Source: JAVBNF01 sp031551725 (GTDB lineage: Bacteria; Bacteroidota; Bacteroidia; Bacteroidales; P3). Taken from it: a DNA stretch of 21,280 bases. The stretch is taken from positions 1-21,280 of the forward strand of contig JAVBNF010000066.1 of NCBI GenBank assembly GCA_031551725.1. Reading direction: 5' to 3'. The translations under genes and the position numbers were made by a program. The notes beneath the pieces are model-generated. The model had not been told where the DNA came from. It saw only the letters and a list, made by a program, of their open reading frames with translations, and ran no database searches. Shown here in pieces: positions 13,458 to 21,146 of the stretch. How positions within the stretch are numbered: the stretch's first letter is position 1; each line of letters opens with the position of its first letter.

Positions 13458-14192
13458 ATGAAACAAAAATTATTTTTGCCTTTTGTAAAAAAGAACACTT
13501 GTTGGTTTTTAGGCTTGTCTTTGGTATTACTTGGTGTCGCTTGTGAAGGAAATATTTCCAAAGAACAACATACAAAAAGAGATAGAATACCGGTGGAAAT
13601 TTCGAAAAAGTGTAATGTGAAAGCATCTTGTAATCTACAACTTGCAGATGTTAAGGGTGTGGATTTTATTATTTTTGCAAAAGAAGTTACTATTGATTGG
13701 GGTGATGACTCCGTTAGTTTTTATCGGCCTCAAAAATGGGATGGAGTGGAATATTATGCTTTTGGAGAGATAGAGGAAACACATTTTATTTACTGTTCTC
13801 ACACGTATGAAGATTCGATCGCTAAGGATATTCGTATCTCTTCAACAGATTTGCTCTATTTGGATTGTAGTTTGAATCACATTGTTTCAATGGATATTCG
13901 GGATCTCGCATCTTTGGTTTATTTGGATTGTAGTTGGAATCGGTTAACAAATGTTGATATTTGTGGAAATCCGTATTTACAAACCATGGATTGTTCTTCG
14001 AATAGTTTAAGAGACTTAAACGTAGCACAGAATCTTCGACTGGGAAAGCTGGATTGTAGCAGTAATCAGTTTTCATTCACAGCTCTCAATATGATTCATC
14101 AAACACTTCCACGTGCGAATATCAAGATGTTTGATAATCCTGGAAATGACTTGTTTAGGCGGTTTATGGACAAGGTTCGGACAAAAGAATAA
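13458..14192 (+). CDS. Leucine-rich-repeat lipoprotein with PKD-like segment
   Basis: 244 residues. Lipoprotein signal peptide with lipobox LLGVAC and predicted lipidated Cys near residue 29, so the protein should be anchored in a membrane, probably surface-exposed. Residues about 70-125 contain a PKD-like core (VTIDWGDDSVSFY ... SHTYED). Residues about 132-215 hold four repeats of 21 residues with the Bacteroidota pattern L..LDCS.N.L..LD...N, ending in a shorter fourth unit. Such repeats usually mediate protein binding. The target is unknown. Its 5' UTR carries leader copy B, shared with the FISUMP gene at 5563 and the gene at 21147, which suggests common regulation. It converges on the LuxE-like gene with a gap of 2 bp and no terminator between them. 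Confidence 0.85.
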   Translation: MKQKLFLPFVKKNTCWFLGLSLVLLGVACEGNISKEQHTKRDRIPVEISKKCNVKASCNLQLADVKGVDFIIFAKEVTIDWGDDSVSFYRPQKWDGVEYYAFGEIEETHFIYCSHTYEDSIAKDIRISSTDLLYLDCSLNHIVSMDIRDLASLVYLDCSWNRLTNVDICGNPYLQTMDCSSNSLRDLNVAQNLRLGKLDCSSNQFSFTALNMIHQTLPRANIKMFDNPGNDLFRRFMDKVRTKE

Positions 14193-14194
14193 AA

Positions 14195-15193
14195 TCACAA
14201 CCCAGAAACCATCAAATTACATCCTCTTACATCGCTGTTGTCGAAACGTCCTAAAACTTCGAATTTGCCGTCGGGACGGAGTTTCCCAAGGTCTTGTGTG
14301 GCAATGAACGGGCAGGAATATAAGTTTGCAAAATCAATAACATTGATACCACCGGTAGCGCCATCTTTGGCTAATTGCAACGGGTTGTTGGTTTCTCGGA
14401 TGAGGATTTTCATCCAAGGAGGACAGTTGTAAATGCCGTTTCCGGAAGAATAGGCTTGCGAAAAAAGTTCGGTCATGCCGTATTCCGAATAAATTGAGGC
14501 AACACCAAAACGTTCGCATAATAAAGCGTGTAATTCTTCGCGTACCATTTCCTTGCGGCGGCCTTTCATCCCGCCGGTTTCAAAAACAGTGGTATGATTT
14601 AAATTCAATTTTGCTTTTTCGGTTAAATCCAAGAGCGCGTAGGTAACACCAAATAAAATGGTCGGTTGTCCTTGTTTTTCCAAACGTTGCAAGGTTTGCA
14701 AAAGTTCATCTTGATTATTCAAATAAAAACCGTTTTCCGGATGTCCGCTTGCCTCATTCAGCTTTTCAATCATATAAATCAACGAAGAATTGCCTTGTTC
14801 CAGATAATTTGGAAGGAGCGAAAGAAAGCAGTATTTTTGCGGGTTTCCAAAGAAATGTTCAAAACCTTTTAATAGGCTTTCATCATAAATACCAAAATCG
14901 ACAATATGATGTTTGCTGGTGATTTCGGACGTGGTGCCGCTGCTTTTGAAAAAATCAACAAAGGAAAAACCTTCGAGCGCAACGGTTTGGGTTTTGAAAA
15001 ATTGAATGGGTAAAAAGGGGATGTTGTCTGAATGATTGATCTTTTTTGGATTGATTTTCAGTAAATCACAATATTTTCGGTAAACGAGATTATGATGGTA
15101 ATGCGCCTCGAAAAGTTCCAAAGCCATAGCTTCGAAATCGGATCGATTATTAATTTTGAAAATATTTTCTCTTAAGATATTCAGTTCTTTCAT
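14195..15193 (-). CDS. LuxE/acyl-protein synthetase family adenylating enzyme
   Basis: 332 residues, cytoplasmic. The LuxE family (PF04443) belongs to the ANL adenylating superfamily and activates a carboxylic acid as acyl-AMP. Visible motifs are the phosphate loop SSGTTS (84-89), VFETGGMKGRRKEM (203-216), the A5-like SEYGMTEL (236-243) and a DLGKLRPDGKFEVLGR segment (motif A7/A8 region). It lacks the full C-terminal lid of acyl-CoA synthetases, as expected for LuxE-like proteins. No lux reductase or transferase genes are nearby, so bioluminescence is not implied. In Bacteroidota such proteins often work in lipid or exopolysaccharide acylation, but the substrate here cannot be told. Confidence 0.85.
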   Translation of the reverse strand: MKELNILRENIFKINNRSDFEAMALELFEAHYHHNLVYRKYCDLLKINPKKINHSDNIPFLPIQFFKTQTVALEGFSFVDFFKSSGTTSEITSKHHIVDFGIYDESLLKGFEHFFGNPQKYCFLSLLPNYLEQGNSSLIYMIEKLNEASGHPENGFYLNNQDELLQTLQRLEKQGQPTILFGVTYALLDLTEKAKLNLNHTTVFETGGMKGRRKEMVREELHALLCERFGVASIYSEYGMTELFSQAYSSGNGIYNCPPWMKILIRETNNPLQLAKDGATGGINVIDFANLYSCPFIATQDLGKLRPDGKFEVLGRFDNSDVRGCNLMVSGL

Positions 15194-15292
15194 CTGTTCA
15201 TTTTATTTATATGTTTTGGTCAGATGGAATACGCCATGATAATTATTTCGTTTGATTGGGACTTTTTTTATGGCTATTTCATAAAAAAGCAT

Positions 15293-15300
15293 TACCTTTG
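15293..15300 (+). promoter_or_regulatory. -7 promoter box immediately before the gene at 15307
   Basis: TACCTTTG fits TAnnTTTG. Only six bases separate it from the ATG at 15307, so the transcript of the mrdA-rodA operon would start at or within a few bases of the start codon (leaderless). Confidence 0.6.
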
Positions 15301-15306
15301 TATGCT

Positions 15307-15852
15307 ATGGAAAATGCATTTGCAAAAATACGATTTTTATTTTTAACAGCAGTCATTGCCATGCTATTTTCTTTTTGTACTCGCAGTGAAACCCTGCCGG
15401 ACGAGCCTTATATCGAATATCGTAGTTTTAATATTATTCAAGATACGGCGTCTACAGATGGTAAGCTGACCATGTATTTGCAAGACGGCGATTGCAACAT
15501 GGGGCTTCCGCCGATTGAAGACACAACCTTGCCAATCAAGTACCGCTATAATTTTTTTATGATTGCTTATCAGAAAAATAATGATGGAACGTATTCGCGC
15601 TTGGTGAATTTTATGGAAGATCCGCCGGTAGAACTCGATACGATTAAATATCGTTTTTCGCCGCTTCCGACCGATGCCGGCATGTGTCCGCTGAAATGCA
15701 CGATTGATTTGAAAATGGTAAATTCAGAACTTTCAATGTACAAAACGGCTTCTCCTACGGGAATTGTGTGTTTTGATGTGTACGTTTACGATCGTTCGTT
15801 TACACAAAGTAATATAGTGCGCACGCCCGATATAAACCTTAACAGTCTTTAA
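15307..15852 (+). CDS. Small predicted envelope protein, probably lipoprotein, first gene of the mrdA-rodA operon
   Basis: 181 residues from the ATG at 15307 (MENAFAKIRFLFLTAVIAML). A frame opening at 15256 would extend through the promoter and is rejected. The N-terminus is hydrophobic and ends in FSFC followed by TRSETLPDEPYIEYRSF. This resembles Bacteroidota lipoproteins with a Cys and then 'LPDEPYIE', but residue -1 is Phe rather than the small residue a lipobox requires, so lipidation is uncertain. The remainder looks like a beta-rich domain (KLTMYLQDGDCNMGLP, YRYNFFMIAYQ, CFDVYVYDRSF). No known function. It ends 3 bp before mrdA and is surely co-transcribed, suggesting a periplasmic role linked to cell-wall elongation. 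Confidence 0.8.
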   Translation: MENAFAKIRFLFLTAVIAMLFSFCTRSETLPDEPYIEYRSFNIIQDTASTDGKLTMYLQDGDCNMGLPPIEDTTLPIKYRYNFFMIAYQKNNDGTYSRLVNFMEDPPVELDTIKYRFSPLPTDAGMCPLKCTIDLKMVNSELSMYKTASPTGIVCFDVYVYDRSFTQSNIVRTPDINLNSL

Positions 15853-15855
15853 CCA

Positions 15856-17673
15856 ATGGCCAAGAATCTATACACTGAACGGGGACGCATTTTAATTATC
15901 GCATTTACGATAATTATTGCCTTGTATTGGATTCGGTTGTTTTATATACAAGTCATCGATAAAAGTTATTCGATTTATGCGAAAAACAACGCTTTCCGCA
16001 ATGTGACCCAATATCCGGCACGTGGTTTGATTTATGACCGTAACGGAAAATTGATGGTTTATAACGAAGCGGTGTACGATTTGATGGTGATTCCAATGCA
16101 AGTCAAAGACCTTGATACTGCAAGTTTGGCAGCTTTAATTGATTTGACAACGGATGAAGTGAAGCAGCGTTTGGCGAAAGCATACTCGCATTCACGTTAT
16201 GCACCTTCAATTTTTGAAAAACAATTGTCGAAAGAAACATACGGGAAATTACAAGAATATTTGTTTAAATATCGTGGTTTTTATGTCCAAACACGTACGC
16301 TGCGCAAATATCCGAAACCGATTGCAGCCCATATTTTAGGTCATATCGGCGAGGTTGATGAAAAATATATCCAAAAACATCCTTATTACAAGCCCGGCGA
16401 TTACGTGGGAATCAACGGATTGGAAAGCTATTATGAAGAATATCTGCGCGGTCGCAAAGGTGTGAAAGTGATTATGGTGGACGTGCATAATCGTGAAAAA
16501 GGTAGTTATCAAAACGGTTTGTATGACACGAATTCGATTGCCGGACTCTCGCTTTATACCACGTTGGATGCCGATTTGCAAGAATATGGCGAGCAGTTGA
16601 TGGGGAATAAACGAGGCAGTGTCGTGGCCATTGAGCCTTCAACAGGAGAGGTGCTTGCGCTGATCAGTACACCCACTTACGACCCTAACTTACTTGTTGG
16701 ACGAGTGCGCAACAAAAACTATATGATGTTGTTGAATGATCCCAAAAAACCATTATTCGATCGTGCTTTGATGGCCCTGTATCCGCCCGGCTCTATCTTT
16801 AAAATTGCACAATCACTGGTTGGTTTGGAAGAAGGCGTGATTAATGAAGGGACGAGCATAGCTTGTGATAGAAGTTTGGTAAACTGTCACAACCATCCCA
16901 CGGCCATGGATTTGAAAAGCGCCATTAAAATGTCGTGCAATCCGTATTATTACGTCGTTTTTAAACGGATGATTATGCAAAATAAAAGCACAAACCGTTT
17001 TAAAGACAGTCGTATCGGACTTGATGAATGGGAAAAACATATCAAAAGTTTCGGTTTCGGAACGCGTTTGGATATTGATTTGCCGAACGTGAAAAAAGGA
17101 TTTGTTCCCGATGTGGCTTTCTACGACCGTGTTTATGGAAAGGAACAATGGGCGTTTAGTACCATTTATTCATTGAGTATCGGACAAGGTGAGATGGGGA
17201 TTATTCCGTTGCAAATGGCGAACATGGCTGCTATTATTGCTAATCGCGGTTATTATTTCACACCGCATGTGATGAAGCATATCGACGACAGCGTTTTTGC
17301 CAAGGATGTTTACAAAGAAAAGCATTACACAAGTGTGCGTTCGCAATATTTTACCACGACAGTGGAAGGGATGTATGAAGTAGTGAACGAGCCCGGCGGA
17401 ACAGCTCGCATCGCGCGTTTGGATACGATTGTGGTGTGTGGAAAAACCGGAACTGCCCAAAATCCGGGAAAAGACCACTCGGTATTCATTGCTTTTGCAC
17501 CGAAAGATAATCCGAAAATTGCTATATCTGTGTATGTTGAGAATGCAGGTTGGGGCGGAAGTTATGCCGCGCCGATAGCAAGTTTGATGATTGAGAAATA
17601 TTTGACCGGGCAAGTGAAACGGGCTGATTTGGAAAAACGAATGAAAGAAGCAGATTTTTTAAACGCGAAATGA
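15856..17673 (+). CDS. mrdA: Penicillin-binding protein 2 (peptidoglycan D,D-transpeptidase)
   Basis: 605 residues. One N-terminal membrane helix (about 10-30), then the dimerisation/pedestal domain (PARGLIYDRNGKLMVYNEAV, YKPGDYVGINGLESYYEEYL) and the C-terminal transpeptidase domain. Active-site motifs: S313-I-F-K316 (nucleophile serine), S360-C-N362 and K530-T-G532. It crosslinks peptidoglycan during lateral growth in complex with RodA, whose gene overlaps by 4 bp. In Bacteroidota this pair usually follows mreBCD. Here a small envelope protein takes that place. The short loop between SxxK and SxN and the ...AQNPGKDHSVFIAFAP end are typical for the PBP2 class, not FtsI. Confidence 0.95.
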   Translation: MAKNLYTERGRILIIAFTIIIALYWIRLFYIQVIDKSYSIYAKNNAFRNVTQYPARGLIYDRNGKLMVYNEAVYDLMVIPMQVKDLDTASLAALIDLTTDEVKQRLAKAYSHSRYAPSIFEKQLSKETYGKLQEYLFKYRGFYVQTRTLRKYPKPIAAHILGHIGEVDEKYIQKHPYYKPGDYVGINGLESYYEEYLRGRKGVKVIMVDVHNREKGSYQNGLYDTNSIAGLSLYTTLDADLQEYGEQLMGNKRGSVVAIEPSTGEVLALISTPTYDPNLLVGRVRNKNYMMLLNDPKKPLFDRALMALYPPGSIFKIAQSLVGLEEGVINEGTSIACDRSLVNCHNHPTAMDLKSAIKMSCNPYYYVVFKRMIMQNKSTNRFKDSRIGLDEWEKHIKSFGFGTRLDIDLPNVKKGFVPDVAFYDRVYGKEQWAFSTIYSLSIGQGEMGIIPLQMANMAAIIANRGYYFTPHVMKHIDDSVFAKDVYKEKHYTSVRSQYFTTTVEGMYEVVNEPGGTARIARLDTIVVCGKTGTAQNPGKDHSVFIAFAPKDNPKIAISVYVENAGWGGSYAAPIASLMIEKYLTGQVKRADLEKRMKEADFLNAK

Positions 17674-18920
17674 GAAACGAAAAAAGCATATGGAAAAACA
17701 CTGATTGGACAACGGTTTTTATATACGTTGCCCTCGTGTTAATGGGCTGGATAAGCATTTATGCTGCCGTGTATGATGAAACGTTTCATAATATTTTCAG
17801 TCCGTCGCAGCGCTATGGAAAGCAGGCGATATTTATTATCGTAGGTCTCGTAATCGCGATGGTTACCATGCTTTTAGATGGGCGATTTTTTCAGAATTTA
17901 GCGCCGTTGCTATATATTTTGTTCATCGTTCTTTTAGTGGGTGTTTTGGTAGTTGGTACCAAGATATCGGGTGCACGGTCATGGTATCAGTTTGGCTCTT
18001 TCTCGTTTCAGCCTTCTGAATTTGCGAAGTTTGCAACTTGCTTGATGTTAGCACGCTATTTAGGAGAACCAGAAATCAATATAAAGAGATTTAAAACCAA
18101 ATTCCTGTCTTTAGCATTGATTTTTTTACCTGTCGGTTTGATTTTATTGCAACCGGACATGGGTTCTGCATTGGTGTTTTTCTCTTTAATTTTAGTGCTT
18201 TACCGCGAAGGATTTCCCGCATGGACGTTGGTTGTAGGTTTGGTGGCGGTTGTTTTATTTGTGTTGTCGCTTGTAATAAATGTATATATCTTAATGGGAA
18301 TTATTGCTGCCGCCGTTTTGATGTTGATTTATTTTAGTAAAACAACAACGAAGAATATATTTACCGGACTTGTTATTTTAGTGGCTTCCTGCGGATTTGT
18401 TTATACGGCCGACTATGCATTTGATAAATTAGAAAAGCATCAAAAAGACCGTATTAATGTGTTGCTGGGAAAAGAAGTCGATTTGCGCGGCGTCGGATAT
18501 AACGTCAATCAATCTAAAATTGCAATTGGCTCAGGAGGTTTTTTCGGAAAAGGTTTTTTAAAAGGAACACAAACAAAATTTAATTTCGTGCCCGAACAAA
18601 GTACCGATTTCATCTTCTGTACAGTCGGTGAAGAATGGGGATTGGTGGGATGTACTGTTGTTTTAGGCCTGTTTTTATGGTTGATTGCGCGCCTAATTAT
18701 GATGGCCGAACGACAGCGAACTGTTTTTGGGCGTGTGTACGGCTACGGTGTGGCGTGTATTTTATTTTTCCACGTTTTTGTAAATGTCGGAATGGCTATC
18801 GGCGTACTACCGGTAATTGGAATTCCGTTGCCGTTTTTTAGCTATGGAGGTTCGTCGTTATGGGCTTTCACCTTATTGCTGTTTGTCTTTGTCAAGCAAG
18901 ATGCAAGCCGTGTTGCGTAA
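17670..18920 (+). CDS. rodA: RodA, SEDS-family peptidoglycan glycosyltransferase
   Basis: 416 residues, polytopic inner-membrane protein with about ten helices. It polymerises lipid II into glycan strands as partner of PBP2. Conserved SEDS motifs are GARSWYQFG followed by FQPSEFAKF, the loop PEQSTDFIFCTVGEEWG (its Asp corresponds to the essential residue of the family), GKGFLKGTQ, and PLPFFSYGGSS near the end. The start ATG overlaps the mrdA stop (ATGA), indicating translational coupling. The stop lies 2 bp from the lptE stop on the other strand, with no terminator between them. Confidence 0.95.
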   Translation: MRNEKSIWKNTDWTTVFIYVALVLMGWISIYAAVYDETFHNIFSPSQRYGKQAIFIIVGLVIAMVTMLLDGRFFQNLAPLLYILFIVLLVGVLVVGTKISGARSWYQFGSFSFQPSEFAKFATCLMLARYLGEPEINIKRFKTKFLSLALIFLPVGLILLQPDMGSALVFFSLILVLYREGFPAWTLVVGLVAVVLFVLSLVINVYILMGIIAAAVLMLIYFSKTTTKNIFTGLVILVASCGFVYTADYAFDKLEKHQKDRINVLLGKEVDLRGVGYNVNQSKIAIGSGGFFGKGFLKGTQTKFNFVPEQSTDFIFCTVGEEWGLVGCTVVLGLFLWLIARLIMMAERQRTVFGRVYGYGVACILFFHVFVNVGMAIGVLPVIGIPLPFFSYGGSSLWAFTLLLFVFVKQDASRVA

Positions 18921-18922
18921 TG

Positions 18923-19465
18923 TTACCAGTTCGCAAATGCTTTTTGGTAAATATTTTCTGCAAGTTCTTTTGAAATCACGTTGATTAATTCGTCTTCAAC
19001 CGAAGATAAATCCAATGAACTATCGTAATCTTTATAAACGGAAAAACGTTGGGTGAAATTTTGTTTTTCGTCTAACTTGTTAATGTAAATTACAGAAACG
19101 GTAATTGTTAAACGGTTCTGAGCAGCCACGTCGTTGCTTTGGATGGCCATTGGCGTTACAGTGTAATCTACAATTTCGCCGCTAAATTGCACATCACCGT
19201 CAAATTCTACAGGCGACAAGCGTGCACGCGAAACAATATAATTTCTCAATTCATCTGTAAAAACTTGACTTAAGTTTGGTTGAATCAATGCTGCTTTATT
19301 CGGGAAGTATTCGATACTTACTGTTTTTGTTCCTGGTGTGATAGATGCACCGGAAAAACTGTAACACGAATTCAGCGTAAGCGAGAGCAATACACAGACG
19401 AAGAGCGTTGAAATAATCTTACATCCGAAAATACCGGATGGCCGCGCACCAAAGGTGCTCGCCAT
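18923..19465 (-). CDS. lptE: LptE-family lipoprotein (LPS assembly)
   Basis: 180 residues from the ATG at 19465. An alternative ATG at 19507 would give 194 residues and overlap the upstream gene by 14 bp. Lipoprotein signal: hydrophobic STLFVCVLLSLTLNSC with lipidated C34, then YSFSGASI, the typical start of Bacteroidota LptE. The rest (TVSIEYFPNKA, QPNLSQVFTDELRNYI, GDVQFSGEIVDYTVTP, LTITVSVIYIN) fits the alpha/beta LptE fold that plugs the LptD outer-membrane LPS translocon. The N-region before the signal core, FGARPSGIFG, is coded by two adjacent palindromes (19422-19440 and 19446-19458), which look like an insertion. Co-transcribed with the sigma-54 regulator upstream, an arrangement I recall as common in Bacteroidota. 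Confidence 0.88.
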   Translation of the reverse strand: MASTFGARPSGIFGCKIISTLFVCVLLSLTLNSCYSFSGASITPGTKTVSIEYFPNKAALIQPNLSQVFTDELRNYIVSRARLSPVEFDGDVQFSGEIVDYTVTPMAIQSNDVAAQNRLTITVSVIYINKLDEKQNFTQRFSVYKDYDSSLDLSSVEDELINVISKELAENIYQKAFANW

Positions 19466-19493
19466 GACGAAACTTGAAACTGTTTTTTCTAAT

Positions 19494-20726
19494 TTATTCA
19501 AGGCCATATTCTTTAATTTTTCTGTATAAAGTTCGCTCGGAGATACCTAATTCTTCAGCGGCAGCGCGGCGTTTTCCACGATGTCTGTCGAGCGATTTTT
19601 TGATCATGTCCATTTCCTTTTTAGTTAAAGAAAGCGATTCTTCTTCCGGAGCTTCGACAGTGGTTTCTACTTGAATTGGGCGTGGACGTTCGTTTTTTGC
19701 AGGAGCATATTTAGATGTTGCAGTTGCCGGCAAAATCGTAACTTCCGGAAACTCTTCTTCTGCAATTTGCTTGATTTCAGTGCGTGGAGATGAATAAGTG
19801 TGAGTTTCGTTGTTTTTTAATAGATTAGAAATTACAGCTTTTAAATCGTTGACTTCTTTGCGCATGTCAAATAACACGCTGTATAGAATTTCTCGTTCCG
19901 ATAGGCTTTCCGTTGCCCCCGGATAAAGCATCGGCAAGTCGGATGCCGGTGGCGGCAGGCATTTCATTAATGCTTCCGCAGATATCTTTCTATTGGCTTC
20001 GGTCACGGCAATTTGTTCGGCCACATTTTTGAGTTGACGGATATTCCCTTTCCAGCGGTAATTTAATAAATAGTCGCGTGCTTCCGCTTCCAGTTCCGGA
20101 ATTGGCATGCGGTAGCGTTCGCAAATGTCGGATGCGAATTTGCGGAACAAAAGTTCAATATCGCCTTTACGATCACGCAAGGGCGGCACTTGAATGGAAA
20201 TTGCATTTAAGCGGTAAAATAGGTCTTCGCGGAATTTGCCGCGGCTGATGGCATCTTGTACATTTACGTTGGTAGCTGCCACAACGCGCACATCAATCTT
20301 TTGTGTTTTTGAAGAGCCTACTTTAAAAAACTCGCCGCTTTCGAGTACACGTAATAAACGCACTTGTGTTTCGAGCGGAAGTTCGGCCACTTCATCAAGA
20401 AAGATGGTGCCGCCGGCTGCTACTTCGAAATAGCCTTTCCGTGTATCTTTAGCATCAGTAAACGCGCCTTTTTCGTGTCCGAAAAGTTCGGAATCAATCG
20501 TTCCCGCCGGAATCGCACCGCAGTTGATGGCAATATACGGACCGTGTTTGCGGGCGCTCAGTTGGTGGATGATTTTAGGAAAAAATTCCTTACCTACGCC
20601 GCTTTCGCCGGTAATAAGCACGCTCAAATCGGTACTTGCTACCTGTGCGGCAATATTAATGGCGCGGTTTAAAGCCGGATCGTCGCCGATAATTCCAAAA
20701 CGTTGTTTGATCGTTTGTATATCCAT
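19494..20726 (-). CDS. Sigma-54-dependent transcriptional activator (AAA+ domain, Fis-type HTH)
   Basis: 410 residues. No N-terminal receiver or sensor domain, as the AAA+ region starts at about residue 12. Walker A GESGVGKE (40-47), Walker B GTIFLDE (106-112), sensor I VRVVAATN, arginine-finger region FREDLFYRLNAISIQVPPLRDR. The sigma-54-contacting L1 loop reads GAFTDA (87-92) in place of GAFTGA. A long Pro/Glu/Thr-rich linker (about 285-360) leads to a Fis-type helix-turn-helix (about 370-410, RRAAAEELGISERTLYRKIK). First gene of an operon with lptE, so possibly an envelope-stress regulator. That is inference. The start codon lies 4 bp after a -7 box. Confidence 0.93.
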   Translation of the reverse strand: MDIQTIKQRFGIIGDDPALNRAINIAAQVASTDLSVLITGESGVGKEFFPKIIHQLSARKHGPYIAINCGAIPAGTIDSELFGHEKGAFTDAKDTRKGYFEVAAGGTIFLDEVAELPLETQVRLLRVLESGEFFKVGSSKTQKIDVRVVAATNVNVQDAISRGKFREDLFYRLNAISIQVPPLRDRKGDIELLFRKFASDICERYRMPIPELEAEARDYLLNYRWKGNIRQLKNVAEQIAVTEANRKISAEALMKCLPPPASDLPMLYPGATESLSEREILYSVLFDMRKEVNDLKAVISNLLKNNETHTYSSPRTEIKQIAEEEFPEVTILPATATSKYAPAKNERPRPIQVETTVEAPEEESLSLTKKEMDMIKKSLDRHRGKRRAAAEELGISERTLYRKIKEYGLE

Positions 20727-20730
20727 GCAG

Positions 20731-20738
20731 CAAAGATA
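20731..20738 (-). promoter_or_regulatory. -7 promoter box of the sigma-54 regulator gene, nearly touching the start codon
   Basis: On the minus strand TATCTTTG (TAnnTTTG) is followed by CTGC and then the ATG at 20726. Transcription would begin at or next to the start codon, giving a leaderless message. Confidence 0.6.
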
Positions 20739-20812
20739 CTAATTTTTTCTGACATTTTGGCAGGTTTTTTTGTGCTTTTTATTTATTTATTTTAAAATTC
20801 AGAAATTATTCT

Positions 20813-20820
20813 TATCTTTG
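20813..20820 (+). promoter_or_regulatory. -7 promoter box of the third leader cassette
   Basis: TATCTTTG followed by CGAAAT, as in the cassettes at 5239 and 13173. The A-rich stretch behind it has 8-bp words of the AGTTAACA type, as in copy A. Confidence 0.65.
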
Positions 20821-20913
20821 CGAAATAATAGTTAACGAGAGAATAAGTTAACAAAAAACGAGATAACTAAAAAAACAAAGTTATAAAAAGAAACAGATAA
20901 TTAATAAATAAAG

Positions 20914-21082
20914 AAGCGTAAGCTTAAATTCTTTGACCGAAAACGTCCAAAACTTTCACAAATGAAGAATTGATAAGCGATGCGCTCATGCTGTGTTCAC
21001 GGCGTGAGTTGTATCTTATTTCATTTGTGGGTGCTTGGACGTACCTCGGGAAAAATAAGATTTTCAACTCGCGCCTTTTTTT
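20914..21082 (+). ncRNA. Structured leader RNA, copy C
   Basis: Same architecture as copies A and B. Mini-hairpin AAGC/GCTT with GTAA loop (20914-20925). P1: TTTGACCGA (20932-20940) with TCGGGAAAA (21046-21054), four pairs plus three outer pairs around a tandem G-A/A-G mismatch. P2: ACGTCCAA (20943-20950) with TTGGACGT (21035-21042). P3: CACAAATGAA (20957-20966) with TTCATTTGTG (21020-21029). P4: GCTCATGC (20984-20991) with GCGTGAGT (21002-21009), loop one base longer than in A and B. The 3' arm CAACTCGCGCC (21065-21075) pairs with GGCGTGAGTTG (21001-21011), then seven T (21076-21082). Confidence 0.85.
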
Positions 21083-21095
21083 GTTATGCATATAC

Positions 21096-21110
21096 AGACC
21101 CTTCGGGTCT
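21096..21110 (+). promoter_or_regulatory. Small hairpin between leader copy C and start codon
   Basis: AGACCC/GGGTCT around TTC, in the same position as AGCCCC/GGGGCT after copy A. Part of the conserved leader cassette. Confidence 0.5.
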
Positions 21111-21146
21111 TGTTGAAAAATGATTAACAATTAAATACGACACAAC

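Noticed and set aside
20924..21130. 68-codon minus frame across leader copy C
   Set aside because: Overlaps the structured RNA on the opposite strand, with no equivalent in copies A and B.
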